Source: Pseudoroseicyclus aestuarii (GTDB taxonomy: Bacteria > Pseudomonadota > Alphaproteobacteria > Rhodobacterales > Rhodobacteraceae). From it: DNA of 64,000 nucleotides. Below, one piece after another: positions 18,362 through 28,483 of this stretch. Both the position numbers and the translations under genes were made by a program. The DNA lies in NCBI RefSeq assembly GCF_003217255.1, contig NZ_QJTE01000002.1:186001-250000 (forward strand), read 5' to 3'. The notes under the pieces are model-generated. The model did no database searches and was not told the origin of the DNA. It saw only the letters and a list, made by a program, of their open reading frames with translations. Position 1 is the first letter of the stretch; each line of letters begins with the position of its first letter.

Positions 18362-19528
18362 ATGGCTAAACGCGATTATTACGATGTGCTGGGCATCCAG
18401 AAGGGTGCCGGGGCAGACGAGATCAAGAAGGCGTACCGGCGCAAGGCCAAGGAGCTTCACCCGGACCGCAACGCCGACAATCCCAATGCAGAGACCGCGT
18501 TCAAGGAAGCGAACGAGGCCTATGACGTCCTGAAGGACGAGAACAAGAAGGCGGCCTACGACCGCTACGGCCACGCTGCCTTCGAAGGCGGCATGGGCGG
18601 CGGACGCCCCGGTGCCGGCGGCGGAGCCGGCGGGTTCCGCGGGCAGGGCGACTTCGCCAGCGCCTTTTCCGATGTCTTCGACGATCTCTTCGGCGATTTC
18701 ATGGGCGGCCGGCAGGGCGGCGGCGGTGGCCGGCAGCGTGCCAGCCGCGGCAACGACCTGCGCTTCAACCTGAAGATCAGCCTTGAAGAGGCCTACAGCG
18801 GGCTGTCGAAGACCGTTCAGGTCCCCACCGCCGTCACCTGCGGCGCCTGCCACGGCACCGGCGCCGAGGACGGATCCGAGCCGGTGACCTGCCCGACCTG
18901 TTCGGGCATGGGCAAGGTGCGCGCGCAGCAGGGCTTCTTCACGGTCGAGCGGACCTGCCCCACCTGCAACGGCCTGGGCCAGATCATCAAGGATCCCTGT
19001 CAGGTCTGCCACGGCGCGGGCCGGGTCGAGAAGGAAAAGAGCCTCTCGGTCAATATCCCCAGGGGGGTTGAGACCGGCACTCGCATCCGGCTTGCCGGTG
19101 AGGGCGAGGCCGGCCTGCGCGGCGGGCCGACGGGCGATCTCTACATCTTCATCGAGGTGAAGGATCACCCGCTGTTCCAACGCGAGGGCAACGACCTGCA
19201 CTGCCGCGTGCCGGTGTCCATGGCGACGGCCGCGCTTGGCGGCGACATCGAGGTGCCCAGCATCGACGGTGGCCGCAGCCGGGTGAAGATCCCCGAAGGC
19301 AGCCAGACCGGGCGGCAGATGCGCCTGCGCGGCAAGGGCATGCCGGGGCTGCGCGGCGGCCCCTCGGGCGACATGTACATCGAGCTGCTGGCCGAGACGC
19401 CGGTCAACCTGACCACGCGCCAGAAGGAGCTGCTGCGGGAATTCGACGCCCTGAGCGAGGCAAACAACCCGCAGACCAGCAAGTTCTTTTCGGCCGTCAA
19501 AGGCTTCTGGGATTCGATGAAGGGTTAA
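18362..19528 (+). CDS. dnaJ: Co-chaperone DnaJ (Hsp40)
   Basis: Type-I J-protein of 388 aa that stimulates DnaK ATPase and delivers clients. The J domain occupies residues 1-70 with the essential HPD in ELHPDRN. A Gly-rich segment follows (about 75-125). Four zinc-finger repeats are present: [24 protein letters not shown] and CQVCHGAG (about 160-225). The C-terminal substrate and dimer domains complete the protein. Length and order are standard, and it is almost certainly in the dnaK transcription unit. Confidence 0.98.
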   Translation: MAKRDYYDVLGIQKGAGADEIKKAYRRKAKELHPDRNADNPNAETAFKEANEAYDVLKDENKKAAYDRYGHAAFEGGMGGGRPGAGGGAGGFRGQGDFASAFSDVFDDLFGDFMGGRQGGGGGRQRASRGNDLRFNLKISLEEAYSGLSKTVQVPTAVTCGACHGTGAEDGSEPVTCPTCSGMGKVRAQQGFFTVERTCPTCNGLGQIIKDPCQVCHGAGRVEKEKSLSVNIPRGVETGTRIRLAGEGEAGLRGGPTGDLYIFIEVKDHPLFQREGNDLHCRVPVSMATAALGGDIEVPSIDGGRSRVKIPEGSQTGRQMRLRGKGMPGLRGGPSGDMYIELLAETPVNLTTRQKELLREFDALSEANNPQTSKFFSAVKGFWDSMKG

Positions 19529-19564
19529 CCTGCCGGTAACCATCTGGATGATCTAACGAATTCC

Positions 19565-20395
19565 ATGGTTACAGACTCTCATTTCTCCGAGGCCCCGCTG
19601 CCGTTCCCAGAGTTGTCTCAGGGGACGGCGGCGCTCCCCCTTCCCAATCCGGAGCCTGCGCCTCTGCCGGAGGCCGACAGCGACGAGGCCACCGCCGGAC
19701 AGCCGCTGAAGGGCGGAAAACTGCCCTCCTACATCGCGGATCACCGCAAGCGCCTGCGCGAGCGGTTCATGGCCGGCGGCACCGGGGCCATGCCGGATTA
19801 CGAGCTTCTGGAACTGCTGCTCTTCCGCGCCATTCCGCGTCAGGACGTGAAGCCGCTGGCCCGCCGCCTCATCGATGCCTTCGGCGACCTGAGCGGCGTC
19901 CTGTCGGCCCCCCAGGGCCGCCTGCTGAAGATCGCGGGCGTGGGAGAGGCCGTGGTGACGGAGCTGAAGATCGCGGAGGCCGCCGCGCATCGCATGGCCC
20001 GCGCCAAGATCATGCAGCGGCCCGTGATCTCGAGCTGGGATTCGGTTCTGGACTATTGCCACACCGTCATGGCCCACCGCGAGACGGAGCAGTTCCGCAT
20101 CCTCTTTCTAGACCGGCGCAACGTGCTGATCGCCGACGAGGAGCAGGCCAAGGGGACGGTCGACCATGTCCCCGTCTATCCGCGCGAGGTGGTGAAGCGG
20201 GCGCTGGAGTTGAACGCGAGCGCCCTGATCCTCGTGCACAACCACCCCTCGGGCGATCCCACCCCGTCGGACGCCGATATCCGCATGACCGCGCAGATCG
20301 AGGCGGCGGCCAAGACCATGGGCATCACGGTCCACGACCACCTCGTGATCGGCCGGTCTCGAGAGTTGAGCTTCAGGTCGGAGGGCTTGCTCTAG
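19565..20395 (+). CDS. radC: RadC family JAB-domain protein
   Basis: Protein of 276 aa. Residues 1-50 are a Pro/Ala-rich leader with no visible fold. A helix-hairpin-helix-like region (about 75-140, DYELLELLLFRAIPRQDVKPLA, then IAGVGEAVVTELK) precedes the C-terminal JAMM metalloprotease-type domain with HNHPSGDPTPSDAD (about 223-236). RadC homologues are common, and their role in repair is disputed. It starts 36 bases after dnaJ. No mobile-element genes lie around it, so it is the chromosomal type rather than an element-borne copy. Confidence 0.92.
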   Translation: MVTDSHFSEAPLPFPELSQGTAALPLPNPEPAPLPEADSDEATAGQPLKGGKLPSYIADHRKRLRERFMAGGTGAMPDYELLELLLFRAIPRQDVKPLARRLIDAFGDLSGVLSAPQGRLLKIAGVGEAVVTELKIAEAAAHRMARAKIMQRPVISSWDSVLDYCHTVMAHRETEQFRILFLDRRNVLIADEEQAKGTVDHVPVYPREVVKRALELNASALILVHNHPSGDPTPSDADIRMTAQIEAAAKTMGITVHDHLVIGRSRELSFRSEGLL

Positions 20396-20535
20396 CGGCG
20401 CCCCGGGAGCGGTGGACGCCCTCGGGTCAGATCGCCCGCGGGGCAGCCCGGATGACAAGGAAACCGGGTAGATCGCGCTCTCTGCCGAATATCACAGCCA
20501 GCCCTGCGGCGGCCCATCGCCCGCGCGCTGCCCGG

Positions 20536-22167
20536 TCACTCCTCCTGCACCCATAGCTCTACCCGGCGGCTCGCGGTGCGGCCGAGGGTCGATCGAGAGC
20601 AGCCCATCGGCAGCGCCTCGCCCAGCCCGGCGATCTGCACCGTCACGCCTTGCGGCAGGCCTCCGCCCAGCAGGCGCAGCAACTCGTCCCGCACCGCCCG
20701 CGCCCGGTCCTCCGACAGGCTGCGGTTCGAGACCCAGTCCCCCAGCCCGTCGCTGAACCCGGCCAGCAGAAGCCGCCGCCCGCGGTAGCTGCCGTCCCGG
20801 ATCGCCTGGGCCAGCTGCCGCAGGTGCGACTCCGAAAGCGGGTCGAGCTGGGCGTCCCCGCTGTCGAAGCGGAAGGTCGGCGACAGCCGCAGGCGCGCGC
20901 CCAGCACACGCATCACGCGCTGCAACTCGGTCAGCGGGACACCGTCGGCCCCGGGGCCGGCGGCAGCGATCGCGCTCGCCAGCCGGCCGCCCTGGGCCGA
21001 AAGCGGGATGCGCAGCGGCAGGGTGCCCGCGACGCCAGAGCGGCGCAGGACCATCTGCGCCTCAGGCGTGTCGATCCAGGCAAGGAAGGCCGCCGCCTCG
21101 GGCGCGAAGCGCCGCGCCGGCAGGTAAAGGGCGAGCGGCTGCGTCAGCGGGTAATCCGCGGTGGCCACCGTCTCGGGCAGGGCGTGGCCCTGCAAGCCGC
21201 AGCCCCCGTGCAGCGCCAGAGGCTCTGCCGGATCGGTGGCGCCGAAGGGCACGAGGCCGATCCCGCCCGCGTCCCGCGCCACCGCCGCCGCCACCGCGCC
21301 GGCGGAGGCGTGCCGGACCGCGTCCGGGGCCAGTTCCCCGTCGCCCAGCAGCGCGAGCAGCGCCCCCTGCAGCTGCCCGTCGTCTTCGGGCCCGAGGTGC
21401 AGCGTCAGCGGCAGCGCCGCGCCGCCGAGGTCCTGCCAGTCGGTGATCCGTCCGGCCAGCACCTCGGCCAGATCCTCGGGCGTCAGGTCGCGCAGGCCCT
21501 GGCCCGGGGCGGCGATCGGCACCAGCGCGTCGAAGGCGATCAGCCGCGCCCGCCGCGGCGCCTCCATCGCGCCGAGCCCGGCGTCCCGCGCGAGGGCGAT
21601 CTCCTCTGCCGTCATCGGGCGGGCGGCGAGCGCGACGTCGGCCTCCTCCGCAAGGAGATCGGCGATGCCGTCCTCGGTCGAGGTGCGGCGCAGGCTCAGC
21701 GCCAGAACCGGCCCCTCCTCGTCCTCAATCAGGTAGGCGGTGCGCCCACCCGGGACCGCCTCTTGCGACAGCGCATGGCCGAGGCTGCGGGCATAGCCCT
21801 CGATCAGCGCCGGCAGGATCAGATCCCCGAGGCGACTTGCGCCCGATAGGCGCAGCTGCGGAACGAAGTTTTTGGGGTCGGGGCAGGCGGCGCCGGTGCA
21901 GAGATCCGCGTCGTAGACAAGCGACACCGCGCCTTCGGGCGTCGCGAGCCGCAGGTAGGTCCCGTCAAAGCCGAGAACCGGCCCCGTCAGCACGAGGCCG
22001 CCGGCCCCGACCCGCGCGCTGCCGGGAGGCGGCGGAAAGACCGGCGCCGCGATGTCGGGGCTGTGCTGCGCCGTGGCCGCAGCCGGGACCAGACAGATCA
22101 AGGCCAGACAGGGGCCGATCCGGCCAAGGCGCCGTGCGTGCCGTGATATCCACCCTACCGCGATCAT
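20536..22167 (-). CDS. PstS-like substrate-binding domain fused to OmpA domain
   Basis: Secreted 543-aa fusion. A signal peptide covers about residues 1-33 (LALICLVPAAATAQ). The central part (about 100-400) resembles phosphate-type periplasmic binding proteins: VALAARPMTAEEIALARDAG, DALVPIAAPG, DLAEVLAGRITDWQDLGG and FLAWIDTPEAQMVL. The last 120 residues form an OmpA-like peptidoglycan-binding domain (FRFDSGDAQLDPLSESHL, LLLAGFSDGLGDWVSNRSLSEDRA). Such a fusion would hold a ligand-binding module on the cell wall; the ligand is unknown. The ATG at 22167 is chosen because it starts the signal peptide. No phosphate transporter genes are adjacent. Confidence 0.8.
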   Translation of the reverse strand: MIAVGWISRHARRLGRIGPCLALICLVPAAATAQHSPDIAAPVFPPPPGSARVGAGGLVLTGPVLGFDGTYLRLATPEGAVSLVYDADLCTGAACPDPKNFVPQLRLSGASRLGDLILPALIEGYARSLGHALSQEAVPGGRTAYLIEDEEGPVLALSLRRTSTEDGIADLLAEEADVALAARPMTAEEIALARDAGLGAMEAPRRARLIAFDALVPIAAPGQGLRDLTPEDLAEVLAGRITDWQDLGGAALPLTLHLGPEDDGQLQGALLALLGDGELAPDAVRHASAGAVAAAVARDAGGIGLVPFGATDPAEPLALHGGCGLQGHALPETVATADYPLTQPLALYLPARRFAPEAAAFLAWIDTPEAQMVLRRSGVAGTLPLRIPLSAQGGRLASAIAAAGPGADGVPLTELQRVMRVLGARLRLSPTFRFDSGDAQLDPLSESHLRQLAQAIRDGSYRGRRLLLAGFSDGLGDWVSNRSLSEDRARAVRDELLRLLGGGLPQGVTVQIAGLGEALPMGCSRSTLGRTASRRVELWVQEE

Positions 22168-22237
22168 CGAGCAGCCAGTCTCGGTCCCGGCAGGCGGTTT
22201 GGCAAGTACGGGCGCCTGCGCCCGCGAGGGCCGGGCA

Positions 22238-22432
22238 TCAGGCGGACACGACCACGCCCAGCGACGCGAGATGGGAATGCAGGGCCAGCTCATGCGTCAT
22301 GTGAAGCGGCTGGCCGTCCTCCTCGCCATAGAAAAGTTCGATCAGGGCGGCGCCATTCAACACGATGACCAGCGCCGCTGCCGCGACGGCGAAGCCGACC
22401 GCCGCGATGATGATGCCTTTCATGGAAACCAT
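22238..22432 (-). CDS. Putative single-pass membrane microprotein
   Basis: Small ORF of 64 aa. An N-terminal membrane segment (IIIAAVGFAVAAAALVIVLNGAAL, about residues 6-29) is followed by an acidic, His-containing tail (GEEDGQPLHMTHELALHSH). The ATG at 22432 has a GAGGGAG ribosome site at good spacing; a GTG two codons upstream would place that site too close. It lies between secA and the PstS-OmpA gene on the same strand, 136 bases after secA. I do not recognise the family. Coding status rests on the ribosome site, codon usage and position. Confidence 0.55.
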   Translation of the reverse strand: MVSMKGIIIAAVGFAVAAAALVIVLNGAALIELFYGEEDGQPLHMTHELALHSHLASLGVVVSA

Positions 22433-22568
22433 GGCCACTCCCTCGAACTCGCTTGCGCGAGAGGATCACCGCCGAAACGGGCTTCCTGCGGACGAAGAGT
22501 GGTCCCCGCCGGGGCGAGACCATGGCCAGACTGGGGCGCGCCGACGCATCACGCGCCGGCGCTGCCTG

Positions 22569-25316
22569 TCACAGCTTGCCGTGGCAGTGCTTGAACTTCT
22601 TGCCCGAGCCGCAGGGGCACAGGTCGTTCCGGCCGGGATTGCCCCAGCTGGCCGGATCGTTCTCGTCGAAGCCGTCAACGGGCGCACCGGCCCCTTCGAG
22701 CGCGGGCTGCGCGGCGGCGGGCGTGGCCGCAGCCGCCGGGGCGCTGGCCGTCGCGCTGCGCGAGGCGACCGCCTGCTCCTGCGTCCGGCGCTGCTGCTCG
22801 GCGGCGCGTTGCATCATTTCTTGCTGCTCTTCGGCGGTCATCGGGCGCAGATGGGCCAGCCGCTCGGTCACGTCGCTGCGCAGGCTGTCGAGAAGCGTCT
22901 CGAACAACTGGAAAGCCTCGGTCTTGTATTCGTTCAGCGGGTCGCGCTGCGCGTAGCCGCGGAAACCCACGACCGAGCGCAGATGCTCAAGCAGCAGCAG
23001 ATGCTCGCGCCACTTGGCGTCGATGGTCTGCAGCAGCACCTGCTTTTCGATGTTGCGCATGGTTCCGGCGCCGAAAGCCTCGGCCTTCTCGGACATGTAC
23101 TTGTCCGAGGCCTCTTCGAGCCGCTCGCGGATGTCGCCGTCGTCGACGCCCTCTTCCTCGGCCCAGGCCATGACCGGCAGGTCCTGGTTCAGGACGCGGA
23201 TCACCTCGGCATAGAGGCCCTCGGTGTCCCACTGGTCGGCATAGGCGCGGGCCGGAACGTGCTGGGCGACCATGTCGTCGATCACCTGATGGCGCATGTC
23301 GCGCGCGATCTCGGAAAGGTCCTTGGCTTCCATGATCTCGCGGCGCTGCGCGAAAATCACCTTGCGCTGCTCGTTCATCACGTCGTCGAACTTCAGCAGC
23401 TGCTTGCGGATGTCGAAGTTGCGTCCCTCGACCTTGGCCTGTGCACGCTCGAGGCTCTTGTTCACCCAAGGGTGCACGATGGCCTCGCCGTCTTTCATGC
23501 CCAGCGTCGAGAGGACCTTGTCCAGACGCTCGGAGCCGAAGATCCGCATCAGGTCGTCTTCCAGCGACAGGAAGAAGGAGCTGCGGCCCGGATCGCCCTG
23601 CCGGCCGGAGCGGCCGCGCAGCTGGTTGTCGATGCGGCGGCTCTCGTGCCGTTCGGTCGCGAGGACGTAAAGCCCCCCGGCCTCGAGGACCTTGGCCTTG
23701 TCGCCGGCATGCTCGGCCTCGATCCGGGTCCGCACCGCGTCGGGATCGGCCTCGGGGTCGGCGTCGAGCGCGGCGAGCACCTTCATGTCGACGTTGCCGC
23801 CCAGCTGGATGTCGGTGCCGCGGCCGGCCATGTTGGTGGCGATGGTCACCGCGCCCGGACGCCCGGCCTCGGCGACGATATGCGCCTCCTGCTCGTGGTG
23901 GCGGGCGTTCAGCACGTTGTGGGCGACATCGGCGCTCGTCAGAAGCTGGCTGAGCACCTCGGACTTCTCGATCGAGGTGGTGCCGACCAGCGTCGGCTGG
24001 CCCTTGGCGTGGGCGACCTTGATCGCCTCGACGATGCCGGCGAACTTCTCCTGCGCGGTGCGATAGACCTGATCGTCCTCGTCGACGCGGGCGATGGGCC
24101 GGTTCGTCGGCACCTCGACCACGCCGAGGCCGTAGATCTCGGCGAATTCGTCGGCCTCGGTCAGTGCGGTGCCGGTCATGCCCGACAGCCGGTTGTAGAG
24201 GCGGAAGTAGTTCTGGAACGTCACGCTCGCGAGGGTCACGTTCTCGGGCTGGATCTCGGTCCGCTCCTTGGCCTCGATGGCCTGGTGCAGGCCATCGGAG
24301 AGGCGGCGCCCGTGCATCATCCGACCCGTGAACTCGTCGATCAGCACGACGTTGCCGTCGCGCACGATGTAGTCCTTGTCGCGGGTATAGAGCTTGTGCG
24401 CCCGCAGGGCCTGGTTGACGTGGTGCACGACGGTCGTGCTCTCGGGATCGTAGAGCGTCTGCTCCTCGGGCAGGATGCCAGCGCGGTGCAGCCGCTCCTC
24501 GAGGAACTCGTTCCCGTCGTCGGTGAAGGTCACGCCGCGGGTCTTTTCGTCCAGCGTGTAATGCTCTTCCGTCAGCTCGGGGATCAGCAGGTCGACCTGG
24601 CGATACAGATCGCTGCGGTCCTGGCTGGGGCCAGAGATGATCAGCGGCGTCCGCGCCTCGTCGATGAGGATGGAGTCCACCTCGTCCACGATCGCGAAGT
24701 TGTGGCCGCGCTGGTTCATCTGGCTGAGATCGGCCTTCATGTTGTCGCGAAGGTAGTCGAAGCCCAGCTCGTTGTTGGTGGCGTAGGTGATGTCGGCGGC
24801 GTAGGCGCCCTTCTTCTCGGCCTCGGGCTGCTGCGGATAGACCACGCCCGTGGTCAGGCCGAGCGCGCCGTAGACCTTGCTCATCCATTCGGCGTCGCGC
24901 TTGGCGAGGTAGTCGTTCACGGTGACGACATGCACGCCCTTGCCGGACAGCGCGTTGAGGTAGGCCGGGAAAGTGGCGACAAGCGTCTTGCCCTCACCCG
25001 TCTTCATCTCGGCGATATTGCCCTGGTGCAGGAAGATGCCGCCCATCAACTGCACGTCGAAGGCGCGCAGCCCGAGGGCGCGCTTCGCGGCCTCGCGGCA
25101 GGTGGCAAAGGCCTCTGGCAGCAGGTCGTCCAGGCTTTCGCCCTTCGCGGCCCGCTCCTTGAAGGCGGCGGTGCGCGCCTTCAGCCCCTCGTCGTCCAGC
25201 GCCTGAACCTCTGGCTCGAGCGCGTTGATCTTCTCGACCAGAGGCCTTGCGGCCTTGACCTTGCGATCGTTCGGAGTCCCGAAGACCTTCTTGGCGAGCG
25301 ATCCAATACCTATCAT
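22569..25316 (-). CDS. secA: Preprotein translocase ATPase SecA
   Basis: Motor of the Sec pathway, 915 aa. The DEAD motor starts with [22 protein letters not shown] (Walker A GEGKT near residue 108) and contains [19 protein letters not shown]. The preprotein cross-linking, helical scaffold and second motor domains follow ([24 protein letters not shown]). A Gln/Ala-rich linker leads to the zinc-binding SEC-C tail ([15 protein letters not shown]), which binds SecB, and secB is also in this window. The ATG at 25316 is the conserved start. It is divergent from the PPIase gene across a 186-base intergenic region. Confidence 0.98.
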   Translation of the reverse strand: MIGIGSLAKKVFGTPNDRKVKAARPLVEKINALEPEVQALDDEGLKARTAAFKERAAKGESLDDLLPEAFATCREAAKRALGLRAFDVQLMGGIFLHQGNIAEMKTGEGKTLVATFPAYLNALSGKGVHVVTVNDYLAKRDAEWMSKVYGALGLTTGVVYPQQPEAEKKGAYAADITYATNNELGFDYLRDNMKADLSQMNQRGHNFAIVDEVDSILIDEARTPLIISGPSQDRSDLYRQVDLLIPELTEEHYTLDEKTRGVTFTDDGNEFLEERLHRAGILPEEQTLYDPESTTVVHHVNQALRAHKLYTRDKDYIVRDGNVVLIDEFTGRMMHGRRLSDGLHQAIEAKERTEIQPENVTLASVTFQNYFRLYNRLSGMTGTALTEADEFAEIYGLGVVEVPTNRPIARVDEDDQVYRTAQEKFAGIVEAIKVAHAKGQPTLVGTTSIEKSEVLSQLLTSADVAHNVLNARHHEQEAHIVAEAGRPGAVTIATNMAGRGTDIQLGGNVDMKVLAALDADPEADPDAVRTRIEAEHAGDKAKVLEAGGLYVLATERHESRRIDNQLRGRSGRQGDPGRSSFFLSLEDDLMRIFGSERLDKVLSTLGMKDGEAIVHPWVNKSLERAQAKVEGRNFDIRKQLLKFDDVMNEQRKVIFAQRREIMEAKDLSEIARDMRHQVIDDMVAQHVPARAYADQWDTEGLYAEVIRVLNQDLPVMAWAEEEGVDDGDIRERLEEASDKYMSEKAEAFGAGTMRNIEKQVLLQTIDAKWREHLLLLEHLRSVVGFRGYAQRDPLNEYKTEAFQLFETLLDSLRSDVTERLAHLRPMTAEEQQEMMQRAAEQQRRTQEQAVASRSATASAPAAAATPAAAQPALEGAGAPVDGFDENDPASWGNPGRNDLCPCGSGKKFKHCHGKL

Positions 25317-25502
25317 TCGAGGCTTCCTCGGCGACTGTCTGCGATGTGAGGGAGAGGTCGCTTGCTGCGCCGTCGGCTCCGACCTAAGTAGTGGTCCAGC
25401 GCGGCCCGCCCTGCGATGCCTGCTGGCGATGTAGGGGTGGGCCGCAGGACTGTCAACGTCGCGCCCATGGTCCGACCATCGGTGTGGCGAAGGAGGAATT
25501 CC

Positions 25503-26417
25503 ATGAACTATCGCAGCCTATCGCTGGCCGCCATCCTGGCCGCCGGAACCGCGATGCCCGCCCTCGCGCAGGACGACACCGCCACGACCGAGACCGAGGC
25601 CACCACCACCGAGGCCGAGAGCACCGGCGGTGACGAGGCCCAGAGCACGGCCTCTGCCTCCGACGTCGTGGTCACGGTCAACGGCACCGAGATCACGCTG
25701 GGCGAGATGATCATCGCCCGCAACCAGCTGCCGGCGCAGTACCAGCAGCTTCCGCCCGAGGCGCTGTTCGACGGGCTGGTCAACCAGATCGTCCAGCAGC
25801 AGGTGCTGGCCGACACCGTCGACGGCACCCCCGAGCGTGTCGAGTTCGCGCTGAGCAACGAGCGGCGCAGCCTGCTCGCCGGCGAGGCGGTGAACGCGCT
25901 GATGGGCGAAGGCCCCTCGGACGAAGAGCTGCAGGCCGCCTACGACGAGGCCTTCGCCGATGTCGAGCCGGTGACCGAGTACCACGCCCGTCACATCCTG
26001 GTGGACACTCAGGACGAGGCCACCGCCGTGATCGAGCGCCTGAATGCCGGCGAGGATTTCGACGCCGTCGCGCAGGAAGTCTCGACCGACACCGGGTCGG
26101 GCGCGCAGGGCGGCGACCTTGGCTGGTTCGCCGATGGCATGATGGTCCAGCCGTTCCAGGACGCGGTCTCCGAGCTGGAGCCGGGCGAGATGTCCGAGCC
26201 GGTCGAGACCCAGTTCGGCTGGCACGTGATCGAGCTGCAGGACACCCGCATGCAGGAGGCGCCCAGCCTCGACGAGGTGCGCGACCAGCTGACGCAGCAG
26301 ATCCAGCAGCAGCAGGTCGAGGATCGCCTGGCCGAGCTCGAGGGCGAAGCCGAGATCACGCGTAACGAGGACATCGCCCCCTCGGCCCTGTCCGACACGT
26401 CCCTTCTCGCGGACTGA
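25503..26417 (+). CDS. Periplasmic parvulin-type peptidyl-prolyl isomerase
   Basis: Exported 304-aa foldase. A signal peptide of about 22 residues ends MPALAQ, and a Thr/Glu-rich low-complexity stretch follows (about 25-48). An N-terminal chaperone-like region (about 55-150) precedes the parvulin domain (about 155-260), with [28 protein letters not shown] and [13 protein letters not shown]. Such proteins isomerise X-Pro bonds in envelope proteins. The ATG at 25503 follows an AGGAGG site at ideal spacing. It is divergent from secA and may share its regulatory region. Confidence 0.93.
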   Translation: MNYRSLSLAAILAAGTAMPALAQDDTATTETEATTTEAESTGGDEAQSTASASDVVVTVNGTEITLGEMIIARNQLPAQYQQLPPEALFDGLVNQIVQQQVLADTVDGTPERVEFALSNERRSLLAGEAVNALMGEGPSDEELQAAYDEAFADVEPVTEYHARHILVDTQDEATAVIERLNAGEDFDAVAQEVSTDTGSGAQGGDLGWFADGMMVQPFQDAVSELEPGEMSEPVETQFGWHVIELQDTRMQEAPSLDEVRDQLTQQIQQQQVEDRLAELEGEAEITRNEDIAPSALSDTSLLAD

Positions 26418-26424
26418 CACGGGC

Positions 26425-27642
26425 ATGGCAGTCTCTCCGCTGGCCCCCGCGGCCTTTCCGGACCTGCCCCAGATCGGCGGCGTGCGCTTTTCCAGCGCCG
26501 CCGCCGGTGTGCGCTACAAAGGGCGCACCGATGTGATGCTGGCGGTCATTGATCCGGGCAGCACCGTCGCCGGGGTCTTCACCCGGTCCGCAACGCGCAG
26601 CGCCCCGGTCCTCGATTGCGAGGCCAAGCTCGCGGCCCCGGCCTCCGAGGGGGGCTATGCCTTCCTCGTGAATTCCGGCAACTCCAATGCCTTCACCGGT
26701 TCGGCCGGCGAAACCGCCGTCCACGGCCTGACCGCGGCGACCTCCGCCGCGACCGGCGTGCCGGAGGCCAACATCCTGACCGCCTCGACCGGCGTGATCG
26801 GAGAGCCGCTGCCCTGGGAGCGTATTCGCGACGCTCTGGACGGGTTGAACGGCTCCCTCGCGCCCGATGGCATCGCCGGCGCCGCCCGCGCGATCATGAC
26901 GACCGACACCTTCCCCAAGGGTGCCAGCGCCGAGGTTCAGGTGGGCGGCAAAGCCGTCCGCATCGCCGGCATGGCCAAGGGATCGGGCATGATCGCCCCC
27001 GACATGGCGACGATGCTGGTCTATATCTTCACCGACGCCGCCTATGATCGCGCTGCCCTTCAGGCACTGCTGCGGCGGCTGACGGACCGCACCTTCAACT
27101 GCATCACCGTCGATAGCGACACCTCGACCTCCGACAGCCTGCTGATGGCGGCGACCGGGGCCTCGGGCGTCGATGCGACCGGGGATGACGCTTTCGCCGA
27201 GGCGCTGGAAGGCGTGATGCTCGACCTCGCGCATCAGGTCGTGCGCGACGGCGAAGGAGCGACGAAATTCGTCGAGATCGCCGTGACCGGCGCTGAGGAC
27301 GACGCCGATGCCCGCAAGGTGGCCATGGCCATCGCCAACTCTCCCCTCGTGAAGACCGCCATCGCGGGCGAGGATCCGAACTGGGGCCGCATCGTCATGG
27401 CCGTCGGCAAATCCGGCGCCAAGGCCGACCGCGACCTGCTGTCGATCCGGCTTGGCGAAACCCTCGTCGCCGAAAAGGGCTGGGTCAGCCCCGACTACCG
27501 CGAAGAGGCGGGCGCGGCCTACATGAAGCAGCAGGAGCTGGTGATCGGCGTCGACCTCGGCCTCGGTCAGGGGTCGGCCAAGGCCTGGACCTGCGATCTG
27601 ACCCACGGCTACATCGAGATCAACGCCGACTACCGCTCGTGA
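26425..27642 (+). CDS. argJ: Bifunctional glutamate N-acetyltransferase / acetylglutamate synthase ArgJ
   Basis: Arginine-biosynthesis enzyme of 405 aa that recycles acetyl groups from acetylornithine to glutamate. It self-cleaves before a conserved Thr, here in GSGMIAPDMATMLVYIF (cleavage at Ala-Thr, about residue 194), giving alpha and beta chains. Other landmarks are TGVIGEPLPWERI and the C-terminal GEDPNWGRIVMAVGKSG. It starts 7 bases after the PPIase and overlaps mutT by four bases. The other arginine genes are not in the window. Confidence 0.96.
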   Translation: MAVSPLAPAAFPDLPQIGGVRFSSAAAGVRYKGRTDVMLAVIDPGSTVAGVFTRSATRSAPVLDCEAKLAAPASEGGYAFLVNSGNSNAFTGSAGETAVHGLTAATSAATGVPEANILTASTGVIGEPLPWERIRDALDGLNGSLAPDGIAGAARAIMTTDTFPKGASAEVQVGGKAVRIAGMAKGSGMIAPDMATMLVYIFTDAAYDRAALQALLRRLTDRTFNCITVDSDTSTSDSLLMAATGASGVDATGDDAFAEALEGVMLDLAHQVVRDGEGATKFVEIAVTGAEDDADARKVAMAIANSPLVKTAIAGEDPNWGRIVMAVGKSGAKADRDLLSIRLGETLVAEKGWVSPDYREEAGAAYMKQQELVIGVDLGLGQGSAKAWTCDLTHGYIEINADYRS

Positions 27643-28040
27643 CCCGGATCGTTCTTGTTTCGGCCGTCGCCCTTGTCGACGTGGAGGGGCGCGTGCTTCT
27701 GGCACAGCGCCCCCAGGGCAAGTCCCTTGCCGGGCTCTGGGAATTTCCCGGCGGCAAGGTCGAGCCCGGCGAAAGCCCCGAGGCGGCGCTGATCCGCGAG
27801 CTGCAGGAAGAGCTGGGGATCGAGACCTGGGATTCCTGCCTCGCCCCGCTGACCTTCGCCAGCCATGCCTACGACGATTTTCACCTGCTGATGCCGCTCT
27901 TCGCCTGTCGCCGCTGGCGGGGCGTCCCCCGCGGCCGGGAGGGGCAGGCCCTATCCTGGGTGCGGCCGAATCGCATGCGGGACTACCCGATGCCCCCGGC
28001 CGACCTGCCATTGATCCCGATCCTGCGCGACCTGCTGTGA
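27639..28040 (+). CDS. mutT: 8-oxo-dGTP diphosphatase MutT (Nudix)
   Basis: Nudix hydrolase of 133 aa that removes oxidised guanine nucleotides from the pool. The Nudix box is complete: a GGKVEPGE start, then ESPEAALIRELQEELGI, matching Gx5Ex7REUXEEXGU (about residues 37-59). WEFPGGKVE and the later FHLLMPLFACRRW fit MutT. The GTG start at 27639 lies inside the argJ stop (GTGA). A hairpin with a T-run begins at its stop codon. Confidence 0.92.
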   Translation: MTRIVLVSAVALVDVEGRVLLAQRPQGKSLAGLWEFPGGKVEPGESPEAALIRELQEELGIETWDSCLAPLTFASHAYDDFHLLMPLFACRRWRGVPRGREGQALSWVRPNRMRDYPMPPADLPLIPILRDLL

Positions 28041-28061
28041 AGGGCCGGATCGGCCCTTTTT
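28040..28061 (+). terminator. Intrinsic terminator after mutT
   Basis: The stem AGGGCCG / CGGCCCT (28041-28047 with 28051-28057) encloses a 3-base loop and is followed by TTTT. It starts at the last base of the mutT stop codon. A textbook rho-independent terminator ending the PPIase-argJ-mutT unit. Confidence 0.85.
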
Positions 28062-28139
28062 GCTGCTGAATGATGCAAAAGCTTCATGACAGGGCGTCAG
28101 ATAGTTTATATTTTGATCGTTAAATCATCAAAAACCATC

Positions 28140-28167
28140 TTCGCAGGATGTTTTTTCGGCCTATAGT
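28140..28167 (+). promoter_or_regulatory. Candidate promoter for the 48-aa ORF
   Basis: TTCGCA (28140-28145) and TATAGT (28162-28167) are separated by 16 bases, in a region strikingly AT-rich for this genome (28060-28165). The TATAGT -10 differs from consensus at one position. Transcription would start about 25 bases before the small ORF. Confidence 0.45.
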
Positions 28168-28197
28168 GGAACCTATCGGGCAGAGAGGGAACAAGAC

Positions 28198-28344
28198 ATG
28201 CTGAAGACCATCACGCTGGGAAGCTGCGTTCAGGTGCAGGGCCTTCTCGTGAAGCAGTTGGAAGACGGATCGCTCGTGGTGAGCGTCGGTGATCGGACCT
28301 ACCGGGGGCGCCCGGTCAGCGCGGCGCCGGCGGCCTTCGCCTAA
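28198..28344 (+). CDS. Small conserved-looking protein of 48 aa
   Basis: Reads MLKTITLGSCVQVQG at the start and ends VSAAPAAFA; too short for routine ORF lists. The ATG at 28198 follows a GAGAGGGAAC ribosome site. Bounded by a promoter-like AT-rich region upstream and a strong terminator (28397-28431) downstream, so it is a self-contained transcription unit between mutT and infB. The sequence alternates hydrophobic and charged residues (GSLVVSVGDRTYRGRPV), suggesting a small beta-sheet protein. I do not know its function; the transcript might also act as an RNA. Confidence 0.6.
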   Translation: MLKTITLGSCVQVQGLLVKQLEDGSLVVSVGDRTYRGRPVSAAPAAFA

Positions 28345-28396
28345 CGATCCGACTGTCCAGGGAGGCCGCGGGTTCTGGGAGGAGACCGCGGCGCAC

Positions 28397-28431
28397 AAAG
28401 GGGTAGCCCATCGGGGCTGCCCCTTTTTTTT
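28397..28431 (+). terminator. Intrinsic terminator of the small-ORF unit
   Basis: AAAGGGGTAGCCC pairs with GGGGCTGCCCCTTTT across a short loop (one G-T pair), followed by a run of 8 T. One of the strongest terminators in the window, facing the convergent infB terminator about 55 bases away. Confidence 0.9.
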
Positions 28432-28483
28432 CATGCCGGTCCTCGCGGCGCAGCGCCGCCCGCGAGCACCGCCCCGCGATACG

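Noticed and set aside
22365-25349. A 994-codon open frame opposite secA
   Set aside because: Antisense shadow of a complete secA gene; no domain, signal or ribosome site supports it.
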